The notes below the pieces were generated by a model, which saw only the letters and a list, made by a program, of their open reading frames with translations, was not told the origin of the DNA and searched no databases. Below, piece by piece: positions 33,483 to 41,683 of a stretch of DNA of 64,000 nt (positions are counted from its first letter, which is position 1; each line of letters starts with the position of its first letter). The translations under genes and the position numbers were made by a program. Source of the stretch: Salsipaludibacter sp963812245 (GTDB lineage: Bacteria; Actinomycetota; Nitriliruptoria; Nitriliruptorales; Nitriliruptoraceae); the NCBI GenBank assembly GCA_963812245.1, contig CAWEUK010000002.1, forward strand, positions 1,426,001 to 1,490,000, in the 5' to 3' direction.

Positions 33483-34931
33483 TCACCAGTCGACGGCGAC
33501 ATACTTCGTTTCCAGGTACTCCATCAGGCCCTCGTGGGCGCCCTCGCGGCCGAGCCCGCTCTGCTTGACACCACCGAAGGGGGCGGCCGGATCCGAGATG
33601 AGGCCACGGTTCACTCCCACCATGCCGACGTCCAGCGCCTCGGCCACACGCAGCGCGCGCCCCAGGTCGGACGTGTACAGGTAGGCGGCCAGCCCATGGG
33701 CCACGTCGTTGGCCTGGGCGACGGCTTCTGCCTCGTCGTCGAAGGCCACGATCGGAGCCACGGGACCGAAGATCTCCGTCGCCAGCAGGTCCGCGCCGGG
33801 ATGAAGGTCCGTGACCACGGTCGGTTCGAAGTACCAGCCAGTGCGGTCGGGTCTCCGGCCACCCGTGAGCACCCGTGCCCCAGCCGCAGTGCTGGCGGCC
33901 ACAAGGCCAGCGATCCTGTCTTGCGCCGTTCGATTGATCAGGGGTCCCACGTCGGCATCGGCATCGTCGCCCGGGCCCAGTCGCAGGGCCCCCATTCGCT
34001 CGGCGAGCTCGGCGGCGAAGTCGTCGACGATGCCGCGCTCGACCAGGAACCGATTCGCGGCGATGCACGACTCCCCCCCGTTGCGCATCTTGGCGACCAT
34101 GGCGCCGTCGATCGCCGCCTCGAGGTCGGCGTCCGCGAACACCAGGAACGGGCTGTTGCCACCCAACTCCATGGAGCAGGTCACCACCTGGTCCGCAGCG
34201 GCGCGCAGCAGGAGCTTGCCGACCTCGGTGGACCCGGTGAACGACAGCTTCCGGACGCGCGGATCGTGGATCATCGCGTCGACGGTCTCAGCCGCCCGCG
34301 TGGTGGTCAGCACATTGACCACGCCAGCCGGCGCTCCGGCGTCGAACATCAACTGGGCCATGGCCAGCGCGGTCAACGGGGTCTCCGGGGCGGGCTTGAG
34401 GACCACAGTGCACCCGGCCGCCAGTGCGGGCCCGATCTTGCGCGTGGCCATGGCCGCGGGGAAGTTCCAGGGGGTGATCAGCAGCGCCACGCCGACCGGT
34501 CGCCGCAGGGCCATGATGCGCTTGCCGCCATCCGGTGCGGTCACGATCTCGCCGTGGGTCCGCACGGCCTCCTCGGAGAACCAGCGGAAGTACTCCGCCG
34601 CGTACGCCACCTCCCCCAATGCGTCGGCGCGCGACTTGCCGTTCTCGGCGACGATGAGGTCCGCGAGTTCGTCGCGATGCTCCATCATGAGTTCGAACGA
34701 ACGCCGCAGGACCTCCCCGCGCTCGCGCGGTGCGGTCGCGGCCCAGTCCGCGGCAGCGGCGTGGGCGGCCGCCACGGCTGCCAGTCCATCCTCGACGGAT
34801 CCGTCCGCGACCGTGGCGATCGGCTCGGTGGTTGCGGGGTCGACCACCTCGAACGTGGCGCCGTCGGAGGCGGCGCGCCACGCACCGTCGATCCAGTTGT
34901 CGGTGGCCACGTCGAGCGGCAGGGAGGTCAC
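33483..34931 (-). CDS. Aldehyde dehydrogenase, succinate-semialdehyde type
   Basis: 482 residues. ALDH landmarks are LITPWNFPAAMATRKIGPALAAGCTVVLKPA, catalytic Glu in MELGGNSPFLVF, nucleophile Cys in GGESCIAANRFLV, and the closing PFGGVKQSGLGREGAHEGLMEYLETKYVA, which is typical of NAD(P)-dependent succinate-semialdehyde dehydrogenases (GabD). The GTG at 34931 is chosen because it overlaps the upstream E1-beta stop (GTGA). Being coupled to E1 subunits, it may oxidise the aldehyde that E1 releases, but the substrate is not proven. LacI begins 117 bases downstream. Confidence 0.9.
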   Translation of the reverse strand: MTSLPLDVATDNWIDGAWRAASDGATFEVVDPATTEPIATVADGSVEDGLAAVAAAHAAAADWAATAPRERGEVLRRSFELMMEHRDELADLIVAENGKSRADALGEVAYAAEYFRWFSEEAVRTHGEIVTAPDGGKRIMALRRPVGVALLITPWNFPAAMATRKIGPALAAGCTVVLKPAPETPLTALAMAQLMFDAGAPAGVVNVLTTTRAAETVDAMIHDPRVRKLSFTGSTEVGKLLLRAAADQVVTCSMELGGNSPFLVFADADLEAAIDGAMVAKMRNGGESCIAANRFLVERGIVDDFAAELAERMGALRLGPGDDADADVGPLINRTAQDRIAGLVAASTAAGARVLTGGRRPDRTGWYFEPTVVTDLHPGADLLATEIFGPVAPIVAFDDEAEAVAQANDVAHGLAAYLYTSDLGRALRVAEALDVGMVGVNRGLISDPAAPFGGVKQSGLGREGAHEGLMEYLETKYVAVDW

Positions 34932-35905
34932 GAGACTGCCTTGATGCACCCGTCCACGATTCGCTGTACCGAGGGCAGCACCTCGTCTTCCAGCGCGTCA
35001 GCGCTCGGGAGCGGGATGTGGGGGGTCGTGATGCGCGTGAGTGGACCATCGATGTGCCAGATGCACTCCTCGGCCACGATCGACACGACCTCCGCTCCCC
35101 AGCCGCACAGACGAGGGTTCTCCTCCACGGTGACCAGGCGACTGGTCTTGATGACCGACTCGATCACGGTCTTGGTGTCCAACGGCACGAGCGACCGCAG
35201 GTCGATCACCTCGGCCGAGATGCCCTGCGCCGCCAACTCCTCGGCCGCTTCTTCGGCGCGTGACACCATCGAGGCAAGTGCCACGACGGTCACGTCGGTG
35301 CCGCTGCGACGGATCTTCGCCGTGCCCAATTCCTCGACGATCTCCCCGTCGGGCACCTCACCCTTCGTCGGGTACAGCGACTTCTGTTCGAAGAACATCA
35401 CGGGGTTGTCGTCGCGGACAGCTGCGGCGAACAGGCCGATGACGTCGTGTGGGGTGGACGGCGCGACGACCTTGAGACCGGGAATCATCATCGCCCAGTT
35501 CTCGACCGCCTGCGAGTGCTGGGCGCCGAAGCGCAGCCCCCCGCCGTTGGCGGTGCGGATCACCAGCGGCAGCGATACCTGCCCGTCGGTCATGTACTGG
35601 GTCTTGGCCATCTCGACCGCGACGATGTCCCAGCAGGTGGCCAGAAAGTCCGAGAACATGATCTCGGCGATCGGCCGCAGGCCCGTCATCGCCGCACCCA
35701 TCGCCGCCCCGAGGATGGCCTCCTCGGAAATCGGCGTGTCGCGGACGCGCTCGGGCCCGAACTCGTCGAACAGGCCCTTCGTCGCCTTGAAGACCCCGCC
35801 AGCCGAGGCGATGTCCTCGCCGATGAAGTAGACGTCGTCGTCGCGACGCATCTCCTGGGCAATCGCTCGTGTCACCGCAGCGCGGTAGGTGATCAGTTCC
35901 GCCAT
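34928..35905 (-). CDS. 2-oxoacid (pyruvate/acetoin-type) dehydrogenase E1 beta subunit
   Basis: 325 residues. Transketolase-type pyrimidine domain with FIGEDIASAGGVFKATKGLFDEFG (the Glu that activates thiamine), SEEAILGAAMGAAMTGLRPIAEI, and a C-terminal domain (VVALASMVSRAEEAAEELAAQGI.AEVIDLRSLVPLD). The length and order match the E1 beta of pyruvate, acetoin and branched-chain complexes. It overlaps the alpha gene by 13 bases and the ALDH gene by 4. No lipoyl acyltransferase (E2) or dihydrolipoyl dehydrogenase (E3) is nearby. Confidence 0.92.
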   Translation of the reverse strand: MAELITYRAAVTRAIAQEMRRDDDVYFIGEDIASAGGVFKATKGLFDEFGPERVRDTPISEEAILGAAMGAAMTGLRPIAEIMFSDFLATCWDIVAVEMAKTQYMTDGQVSLPLVIRTANGGGLRFGAQHSQAVENWAMMIPGLKVVAPSTPHDVIGLFAAAVRDDNPVMFFEQKSLYPTKGEVPDGEIVEELGTAKIRRSGTDVTVVALASMVSRAEEAAEELAAQGISAEVIDLRSLVPLDTKTVIESVIKTSRLVTVEENPRLCGWGAEVVSIVAEECIWHIDGPLTRITTPHIPLPSADALEDEVLPSVQRIVDGCIKAVS

Positions 35906-36915
35906 GCCCAGCCTCCATCCGCCCAGACGTTGGTGAAGGCCGCATCCAACGACGGCGGCGACGCGGCCTTGGCTGCCTCCGTCGCGTGGTCGACGGCCGC
36001 GTCGGTCTCTTCCTCGATCGACGTGATCTCTGACTCGTCGATGCCCACCGCGAGCAGCCGTTCGCGATAGTTGAGCGGATCGCGGGCCAGCCAGGCCTCG
36101 ACCTCCTCCTCGGGTCGGTACGTGCCGGGATCGGCGCGCGAGTGCCCGCCGTGCCGGTAGGTCATCGCCTCTATCAGCGATGGCCCGCCGCCCGAGCGGG
36201 CCTTGTCGAAGGCGCGCGCCGCGTGGTCGTACACGACGTCGGGATCGTTGCCGTCGATGACGATCGACTCCATGCCGTAGGCGCTCGCGCGGTCAGCCGC
36301 GGGGTGCTCGACCGCCGTCACGCTGTTGATCGGCGTGTACTCCATCCAGAGGTTGTTCTCGCACACGAAGACGATGGGCAGCTCCCACACCTTCGCCAGG
36401 TTCAGCGCCTCGTGGAACGCGCCGATGTTGGTCGCGCCGTCCCCGAAGAACGCGGCGGTCACCTGGTCGGTGCCTCGGGCCTTTGCGGACCATGCGGCGC
36501 CGTTGGCGATGGGGAGGTGCGCACCGATGATCGCATAGCTGCCCATGACGCCGTGTTCGACCGACGTCAGGTGCATCGAGCCGCCCTTGCCGCCGCACAC
36601 GCCGGTTTCCCGACCCAACAGTTCGGCCATGACGCCCTCCATCGGCACGCCGCGGGCCAGCGTGTGAGCGTGGCCGCGATAGGTGCAGAAGGTGTAGTCG
36701 TCGGCGCGCATCGCGGTGCCGACGCCGGCGGCGATCGCCTCCATGCCCAGCGACAGGTGGGACGTTCCCTTGACCAGGCCATCCATGAACAGCCGGTAGG
36801 CGCGCTCCTCGAAGCGGCGGAGTCGAACGACCTGGCGATACAACTCCAGCCGGGTCTTGTCAGGGATGTCCAGCAAGTCCTCGCTGGGGGGGGCGGGCAA
36901 GCGTGCCTCGACCAT
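35893..36915 (-). CDS. 2-oxoacid (pyruvate/acetoin-type) dehydrogenase E1 alpha subunit
   Basis: 340 residues. The thiamine-diphosphate motif GDGATNIGAFHEALNLAKVWELPIVFVCENN is complete (GDG...NN). The phosphorylation-loop-like THLSLGMEAIAAGVG..MRADDYTFCTYRGHAHTLARG and YRHGGHSRADPGTYR match E1 alpha. The GGKGGSMHLTSVEHGVMGSYAIIG stretch is typical of acetoin (AcoA) and PDH E1. The ATG at 36915 has AAGGA 6 bases upstream. It follows the M24 gene by 13 bases in the same operon and forms the alpha2-beta2 enzyme with the next gene. Confidence 0.92.
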   Translation of the reverse strand: MVEARLPAPPSEDLLDIPDKTRLELYRQVVRLRRFEERAYRLFMDGLVKGTSHLSLGMEAIAAGVGTAMRADDYTFCTYRGHAHTLARGVPMEGVMAELLGRETGVCGGKGGSMHLTSVEHGVMGSYAIIGAHLPIANGAAWSAKARGTDQVTAAFFGDGATNIGAFHEALNLAKVWELPIVFVCENNLWMEYTPINSVTAVEHPAADRASAYGMESIVIDGNDPDVVYDHAARAFDKARSGGGPSLIEAMTYRHGGHSRADPGTYRPEEEVEAWLARDPLNYRERLLAVGIDESEITSIEEETDAAVDHATEAAKAASPPSLDAAFTNVWADGGWAWRN

Positions 36916-36928
36916 GCGACGTCCTTCT

Positions 36929-38191
36929 TCAGTAGGCGTTGGTGACGACGAGTTCCTCGGCCGGGAACAGCGTCAGCAGTTCCCCGCCGTCGGCGGTCAC
37001 GACGATCTCTTCCTCGATGCGGGCGGCAGAGTGCCCGTCGGCGGCTGGCCAGAAGGTCTCGAGGGCGAACACCATGCCCTCCTTGATCTCGACCGGGTTG
37101 GCCAGCGAGTTGAGCTTCGAGATGATGGGTCGCTCGTGCAGCCCCAGCCCCAGGCCGTGGCCGAACTGGAGTCCGAAGGCCTCGAATTCGTTCTCGAAGC
37201 CGAACTCGGTGGCGTCGGGCCACAGACGGGCGATCTCGTCGGTGCCCACACCGGGCTTGACCAGCTCGATGGCCGCGTCGATGAGCTCGCGCGTCTTCTT
37301 GTAGGCGTCCCGGTGCGCCTGCGTCGCCCGCCCGACGGCGAACGTCCGGTAGTAGCAGGTGCGATAGCCGTTGTAGGAATGGATGATGTCGAAGTACGCC
37401 TGGTCGCCCGGCCTGATCAGGCGGTCGGAGAACACGTGCGGGTGGGGGCTGCAGCGCTCACCCGCGATGGCGTTGATCGCCTCGACCTGGTCGGAGCCCA
37501 TCTCGAAGAGCCGCTTGGTGGCCAGCGCGACGATGTCGCTCTCGCGGACCCCGGGCTTGAGTGCCTCGTAGATGTCGTGGTAGACGCCGTCGACCATGGC
37601 CGCCGCCTGTGACAGCAACAGGATCTCGTCCAGGTTCTTGATCTCGCGGGCGTCGAGCATGACCTGCTGACCGTCGCGAACGTCGATCCCCTCGGCTTCC
37701 AGCGCGCGCAGGAAGGGCAGCTCGGTGACGTCCAGCCCCACCGGCATGTCGGCGACACCTTCGTCGCGCAGGATCGCGGCGATCTCCTGGGCGGCACCGT
37801 CGGGCAGGCCGCTGTCGGGATGAATCGCTCCCTGTAGGCCGGTGTTGCCACCCTTGGCCTGTTCGGGTTTCAGCCATGGGGAGTACAGGCGATGGTTGGC
37901 CGCCTTGGAACCGAAGTCCCAGATCCACGGGTCACCGGTGCGCGTGAGCAGGACCCAACGCTCGGTCTTGTTGTAGCCCCAGGTCCCGATGTGGGTGCTG
38001 CTGAGGTAGCGCACATTGGATGATTCGAAGACCAGCAGGGCCCCCAGTTCACTGGCCTCGAGTGCCTGCCGGGCCCGCAGAGTTCGATAGTCGCGCAGTC
38101 GGTCGTAGTCGACGCGTTGCTCCCAGTCCACCGTTGTGATGCCCGGTGCCGGGATCGATGTTTGGGCGAACTCCGCCTGGTCCCGGGCCAC
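36929..38191 (-). CDS. M24-family protein (Xaa-Pro peptidase/creatinase-like), one metal ligand altered
   Basis: 420 residues with an N-terminal creatinase-like domain and a C-terminal pita-bread domain. Expected metal ligands are visible as Asp in YFDIIHSYNGYRT, His in FGHGLGLGLHE, Glu in FALETFWP and Glu in RIEEEIVVT. The usual second Asp of the DxxRTF motif is Cys (YRTCYYRTF). Loss of one ligand occurs in non-peptidase members such as creatinase or DddP-like lyases, so peptide cleavage should not be assumed. The GTG at 38191 has AGGAG 7 bases upstream and is preferred over ATG at 38221. It leads the minus-strand operon under the LacI operator and may act on a small imported molecule. Confidence 0.82.
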   Translation of the reverse strand: MARDQAEFAQTSIPAPGITTVDWEQRVDYDRLRDYRTLRARQALEASELGALLVFESSNVRYLSSTHIGTWGYNKTERWVLLTRTGDPWIWDFGSKAANHRLYSPWLKPEQAKGGNTGLQGAIHPDSGLPDGAAQEIAAILRDEGVADMPVGLDVTELPFLRALEAEGIDVRDGQQVMLDAREIKNLDEILLLSQAAAMVDGVYHDIYEALKPGVRESDIVALATKRLFEMGSDQVEAINAIAGERCSPHPHVFSDRLIRPGDQAYFDIIHSYNGYRTCYYRTFAVGRATQAHRDAYKKTRELIDAAIELVKPGVGTDEIARLWPDATEFGFENEFEAFGLQFGHGLGLGLHERPIISKLNSLANPVEIKEGMVFALETFWPAADGHSAARIEEEIVVTADGGELLTLFPAEELVVTNAY

Positions 38192-38239
38192 GATCAGACT
38201 CCTGTCAGGCAGCGTCCCCATCCTGTCGCACCGGTCGCT

Positions 38240-38290
38240 GCAATCGATTGCGATTGATTGCAACCTACAGACGCCAGGAGAGGGTGTCAA
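38240..38290 (-). promoter_or_regulatory. Promoter and LacI operator of the M24-E1-ALDH operon
   Basis: On the minus strand, -35 TTGACA (complement of 38285-38290) and -10 TAGGTT (complement of 38262-38267) are separated by 17 bases. Ten bases downstream lies the palindrome GCAATCGATTGC (38240-38251), about 48 bases before the GTG start. A second overlapping partial copy (GATTGATTGCAA) abuts it. The geometry matches that upstream of the ABC operon (24786-24835). Confidence 0.8.
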
Positions 38291-38368
38291 CCAGTCGTCT
38301 GGTCGTGGGACGTCCCATCCGGCACTGATCGCAATCCCCGAGGGGGACAGACCAGGCCCGAATCGGTT

Positions 38369-38380
38369 GCAATCGATTGC
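38369..38380. promoter_or_regulatory. Third LacI operator copy, upstream
   Basis: GCAATCGATTGC occurs again, extended on the left to TTGCAATCGATTGC. Its centre is 129 bp from the centre of the 38240 copy, close to 12 helical turns, a spacing that would permit DNA looping by a tetramer. It may instead control the plus-strand gene starting near 38583. No clear promoter was seen around it on the plus strand. Confidence 0.7.
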
Positions 38381-38582
38381 CTCGTGTTGCACACTGAGGT
38401 TCACTGGCCATGGGCCAAACGTGTTCACCTCGCGGGCTCGGAGGGCAAGCAGACGTGCCAAGGTCGCTCCCAACAGCCCCGTGTCACCGCGCACACGGCA
38501 CGCACGACCGGATTGCATCGTGGTCCACGAGCGGCGGCGCGACGCGCACTCGTCCCGGACCTCGAACACGGTCGGTCGACGC

Positions 38583-41246
38583 GTGGTGACCCACGACACT
38601 GCCCTCGCGGCGCTCGCGACGGCCGTGGCCGAGGCCCTCGATCCCCACGTCGAGCCAACGGCGCTGGCTGATCGGCTCCGCCCCCACACCACGTTGCAGT
38701 CGTTCCGAACCGGTGACGTGCTGGTGGAGCAACACGCCGTTGCCGCCAACCTGTTGGTGCTGATCGAAGGTGGGGTGACATACACCCACGTGGTCAGCGA
38801 GTCCGTCAGCGAGACGATCGGCATCGACCAGGCCCCGTGGTTGCCGATCGGGTGGAGTGGCCTGAACCTGCGGCGGCACCGGGTGACGGCAACGGCAACC
38901 AGCGACGGCCAACTGCTCAGCCTGCCCTTCGCGATCTGGGACGAGCTGCGCGCGACCGACCCGACGATGTGGGCGGCGCTCATCGAATTCGCGCTGCAGA
39001 CGGCCTCTCCCACACTGTGGACGGTGCGTGGCGCCGAGCGACCATCGGGGTCGACAGCGACCGAGCGGCCAGCGCCTCACCTGGCCCCGGGCGACATGGC
39101 CAACGACGAGCTGCGCCACATGTACGACCAGTCAACGTCGTTGAGTGGGCTGCCCCGAGGCTGCCGACAGTGGCTGGCGGACCACACCCAGCTGTACGTG
39201 GCCGAGCCCGGGACGGTCGCCCTGCGGGAGGGCGAGCGCAGTCGCGGCCTGTGGCTGCTGTTCAGCGGGCGTGTCCAGATGACCTTCGCACTGTCCAACG
39301 GGGCGAATCACCGCGACGGTGGCGAGGGTCGCGCCGAGCGCCCAGCCGTGCGCGCAGCCGTTCGTCCCGGGACCATGTTGGCCATCAGTGGGGCCGCTGC
39401 CGACATCCCGGTCCCGTTCGACGTCATCACGACGCGGGTGACCCGGCTGGCACACGTCCCCGTCGAGGTACTCGCGGAGTTGCTGGAGCACCATCCCCGA
39501 TGGGCTGGTGCGCTGACGGGCCAGGAGCTGTGGCAACTGCGCAACTGGTTGACCTGGACCAGGAGTCGTTTCGGCATCGACCCCGACGACGACGGCATCG
39601 CAGCCGTCCAGCACCTCATCGACGACAGCAGCCCGACGCTGCCCGTGACCTCGTCGCTGTACGGCGTTCCCCACCTGTTGCGACACAGGTTGACTCGGGA
39701 GGACGGCTTCCGACGGCTGTACGACCGCCACATCCACGGGACGTCGGCCGAGCGTGCGGTTGCCAGCACCGCACTGGATCTTCTGCGCGACCTGGAGCGG
39801 GGCCATCGCTTCTTCCGGGGGATGGAGACCACCTACGATGCCGTCGTGGCCGGCGACAACCTCTCGCCGATCGAGCGACGCCGCGTCTCCACGCGCCACT
39901 TCCGCGACGCGCTGGACCACGTGCCCTGGGTCATCGGCGGGCTCGAACACCTGCCCCACGATCCGAACTTCATCCTCATCTACAACCACATGGCCTACGC
40001 CGAGGACTCGGTGTTCCCCAACGGGTTCCTGTTCAACCCGGACTCCCACTTCATCAGCAGCATCCTGCTCGAACCCACCTACGGCGACGGCATCCGCGTC
40101 GCCCGGACCAACGCGATCACCGAGTTCTGGCGCGCCGACTACTACGACCGCCTGGGCCACATCCCGGTGGTGACGCCCGAGTCCGGGTGGCTGGACGAGA
40201 CCCCGGCAGAGAAGGCAGCCCGCAAGCAGCAGTTCTTCGACGACTGCGCCGCCGTGCTGGCGGCCGGGACGCCGTTCAGCATCGCCCCGGAGGGCACCAT
40301 CACAGAGGAGTACAGCGTCACAGAGCGGTCACCGGGGCCGCTCAGGGCAGGCGCCTTCCTCATGAGCGACCAACTGCCCAGCCACCCACGCATTCTGCCG
40401 GTCGCGATGGCGAACTTCGACAAGCCCGCGCACCGTGCGGTGTTCTCGTGCGTCATCAAGCCGTCGTTCAGCATGGCGGAGCGGGGCGTCGACACGAACG
40501 ACCCGGATGCCATGGCCGACTTCCTGACGGCGTACCGGCAAGAGTTCCGGGCCCACGTCAAGGAAGCGATCGCGCTGGCGGACGACGTCGTCCGACCAGA
40601 CGCCGTGCTCGATGGTGTGGTCACCAACCTCGGCGCAGTCGACGTCGTCCACGAAGAGTTCGAACACGACGTCAGGTCGTTGGAGTTGCGGGCGACGCCA
40701 CCGGGCCTGGACCAGGCGCCAACGGTCTTCTTCGGATCGTCAACGATGCGAATGTGGACCTCCGTCGGCGACGACGTCGGGGTGCCACGGGCGCTGAACC
40801 TGGGGTTCGGTGGCTCGACGCTGGACGCCTGTCGCCGCTACTACCAACGGCTCGTGGCGCGCCACGCCCCGGCACGTCTCGTCCTCTACGCCGGGGACAA
40901 CGACATCGGTCGCGGGGTCCCGGCGCACGAGGTGATCGACCTGTTCCACCGGTTCGCGGCCACCGTCCGGACCCACTCGCCGACGACGCAATGCTGGTTC
41001 GTGTCGATCAAGCCGAGCCCCGGTCGCGACGAGTTCACCGACACGATCCGCACGGCCAACGCGGGCATCGCGGCCTCGATCGAGCAACGAGACGACTGGC
41101 GCTACGTCGACTGGTTCTCCCACCTCCTGGGACTCGATCATCGCGCCGACCCGCGACTGTTCGAAGCCGACGAACTGCACGTCAACCGGTCCGCCTACAC
41201 CATCTTGGCCAAGTTGCTGCGGCGCGAACTCACGCACCCAGGGTGA
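38583..41246 (+). CDS. Three-part fusion: degenerate cNMP-binding domains, PlsC-like acyltransferase, SGNH hydrolase
   Basis: About 887 residues. Residues 30-330 contain two CRP-like beta-roll repeats (LQSFRTGDVLVEQHAVAANLLVLIEGG and PGTVALREGERSRGLWLLFSGRVQMTF) without the usual GE..L...R phosphate cassette. Residues 430-640 are a glycerolphosphate acyltransferase-like domain: motif I NHMAYAE (His469, HX4E) and motif III FSIAPEGT (Pro569-Glu570-Gly571). Residues 700-885 are an SGNH/GDSL hydrolase: block I FFGSST (Ser720), NLGFGGS, YAGDNDI, and DELH (Asp863, His866). It probably builds or edits a lipid on the membrane face, sensing a ligand by the cNBD fold. Start is uncertain: GTG at 38583 or 38586 lacks a good Shine-Dalgarno. 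It may be linked to the LacI operator at 38369. Confidence 0.85.
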   Translation: MVTHDTALAALATAVAEALDPHVEPTALADRLRPHTTLQSFRTGDVLVEQHAVAANLLVLIEGGVTYTHVVSESVSETIGIDQAPWLPIGWSGLNLRRHRVTATATSDGQLLSLPFAIWDELRATDPTMWAALIEFALQTASPTLWTVRGAERPSGSTATERPAPHLAPGDMANDELRHMYDQSTSLSGLPRGCRQWLADHTQLYVAEPGTVALREGERSRGLWLLFSGRVQMTFALSNGANHRDGGEGRAERPAVRAAVRPGTMLAISGAAADIPVPFDVITTRVTRLAHVPVEVLAELLEHHPRWAGALTGQELWQLRNWLTWTRSRFGIDPDDDGIAAVQHLIDDSSPTLPVTSSLYGVPHLLRHRLTREDGFRRLYDRHIHGTSAERAVASTALDLLRDLERGHRFFRGMETTYDAVVAGDNLSPIERRRVSTRHFRDALDHVPWVIGGLEHLPHDPNFILIYNHMAYAEDSVFPNGFLFNPDSHFISSILLEPTYGDGIRVARTNAITEFWRADYYDRLGHIPVVTPESGWLDETPAEKAARKQQFFDDCAAVLAAGTPFSIAPEGTITEEYSVTERSPGPLRAGAFLMSDQLPSHPRILPVAMANFDKPAHRAVFSCVIKPSFSMAERGVDTNDPDAMADFLTAYRQEFRAHVKEAIALADDVVRPDAVLDGVVTNLGAVDVVHEEFEHDVRSLELRATPPGLDQAPTVFFGSSTMRMWTSVGDDVGVPRALNLGFGGSTLDACRRYYQRLVARHAPARLVLYAGDNDIGRGVPAHEVIDLFHRFAATVRTHSPTTQCWFVSIKPSPGRDEFTDTIRTANAGIAASIEQRDDWRYVDWFSHLLGLDHRADPRLFEADELHVNRSAYTILAKLLRRELTHPG

Positions 41247-41404
41247 CCTGGCCTCCGCCGGCGAAGTCTGGACGTCGATGTGGCGTTCCTGCACGAGACG
41301 GACGGGTGGGCCGAAGCCGCGACCGTGCCGCCGCCGAGGAGGCAATCGCCGGCGTCCACCACGCGACACCACCCCGGACGGGTGACGATCGAGGCCGTCA
41401 TGTC

Positions 41405-41683
41405 CCGCTCGGCCTCGGGTTGATGGTCGGAACCGAGATCGTCGATGGCACGGCCAGCCCGGATGCCGCTCGCACCTGGGCAGTCATGGCCCACATGCTG
41501 GACGAGTCGCGGGTCGTGGCGATGTCGTGCGGGCCGTTCGGTGTGACCATTCGCTGGATGCCGCCGCTGGTCGTGGCCGGTGACCAGGTCGACCAAGTCG
41601 TGGCGGCCATCGACACGGCGCTGTCGGCGACGGCCCGACACGACCGACAGCCTGTCACGACCGCCCGGTTTCCAGCGCGGTGA
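41405..41683 (+). pseudogene. C-terminal remnant of a class III aminotransferase
   Basis: Codons here read LGLGLMVGTEIVDG...AHMLDESRVVAMSCGPFGVTIRWMPPLVV..DQVDQ, very close to the last 80 residues of the complete aminotransferase at 23413-24669, at both protein and DNA level. Upstream of 41405 the frame shows no aminotransferase homology and there is no start codon or Shine-Dalgarno for this piece. It is best read as the leftover of a paralogue or of a duplication followed by deletion. Its end overlaps the 3' end of the minus-strand sucraseferredoxin gene. Confidence 0.75.

Noticed and set aside
38837..41683. Long plus-strand open frame overlapping the tri-domain gene in another frame
   Set aside because: Only its last 90 codons have homology (the aminotransferase remnant); the rest is an Arg/Gly-rich shadow of the acyltransferase gene.
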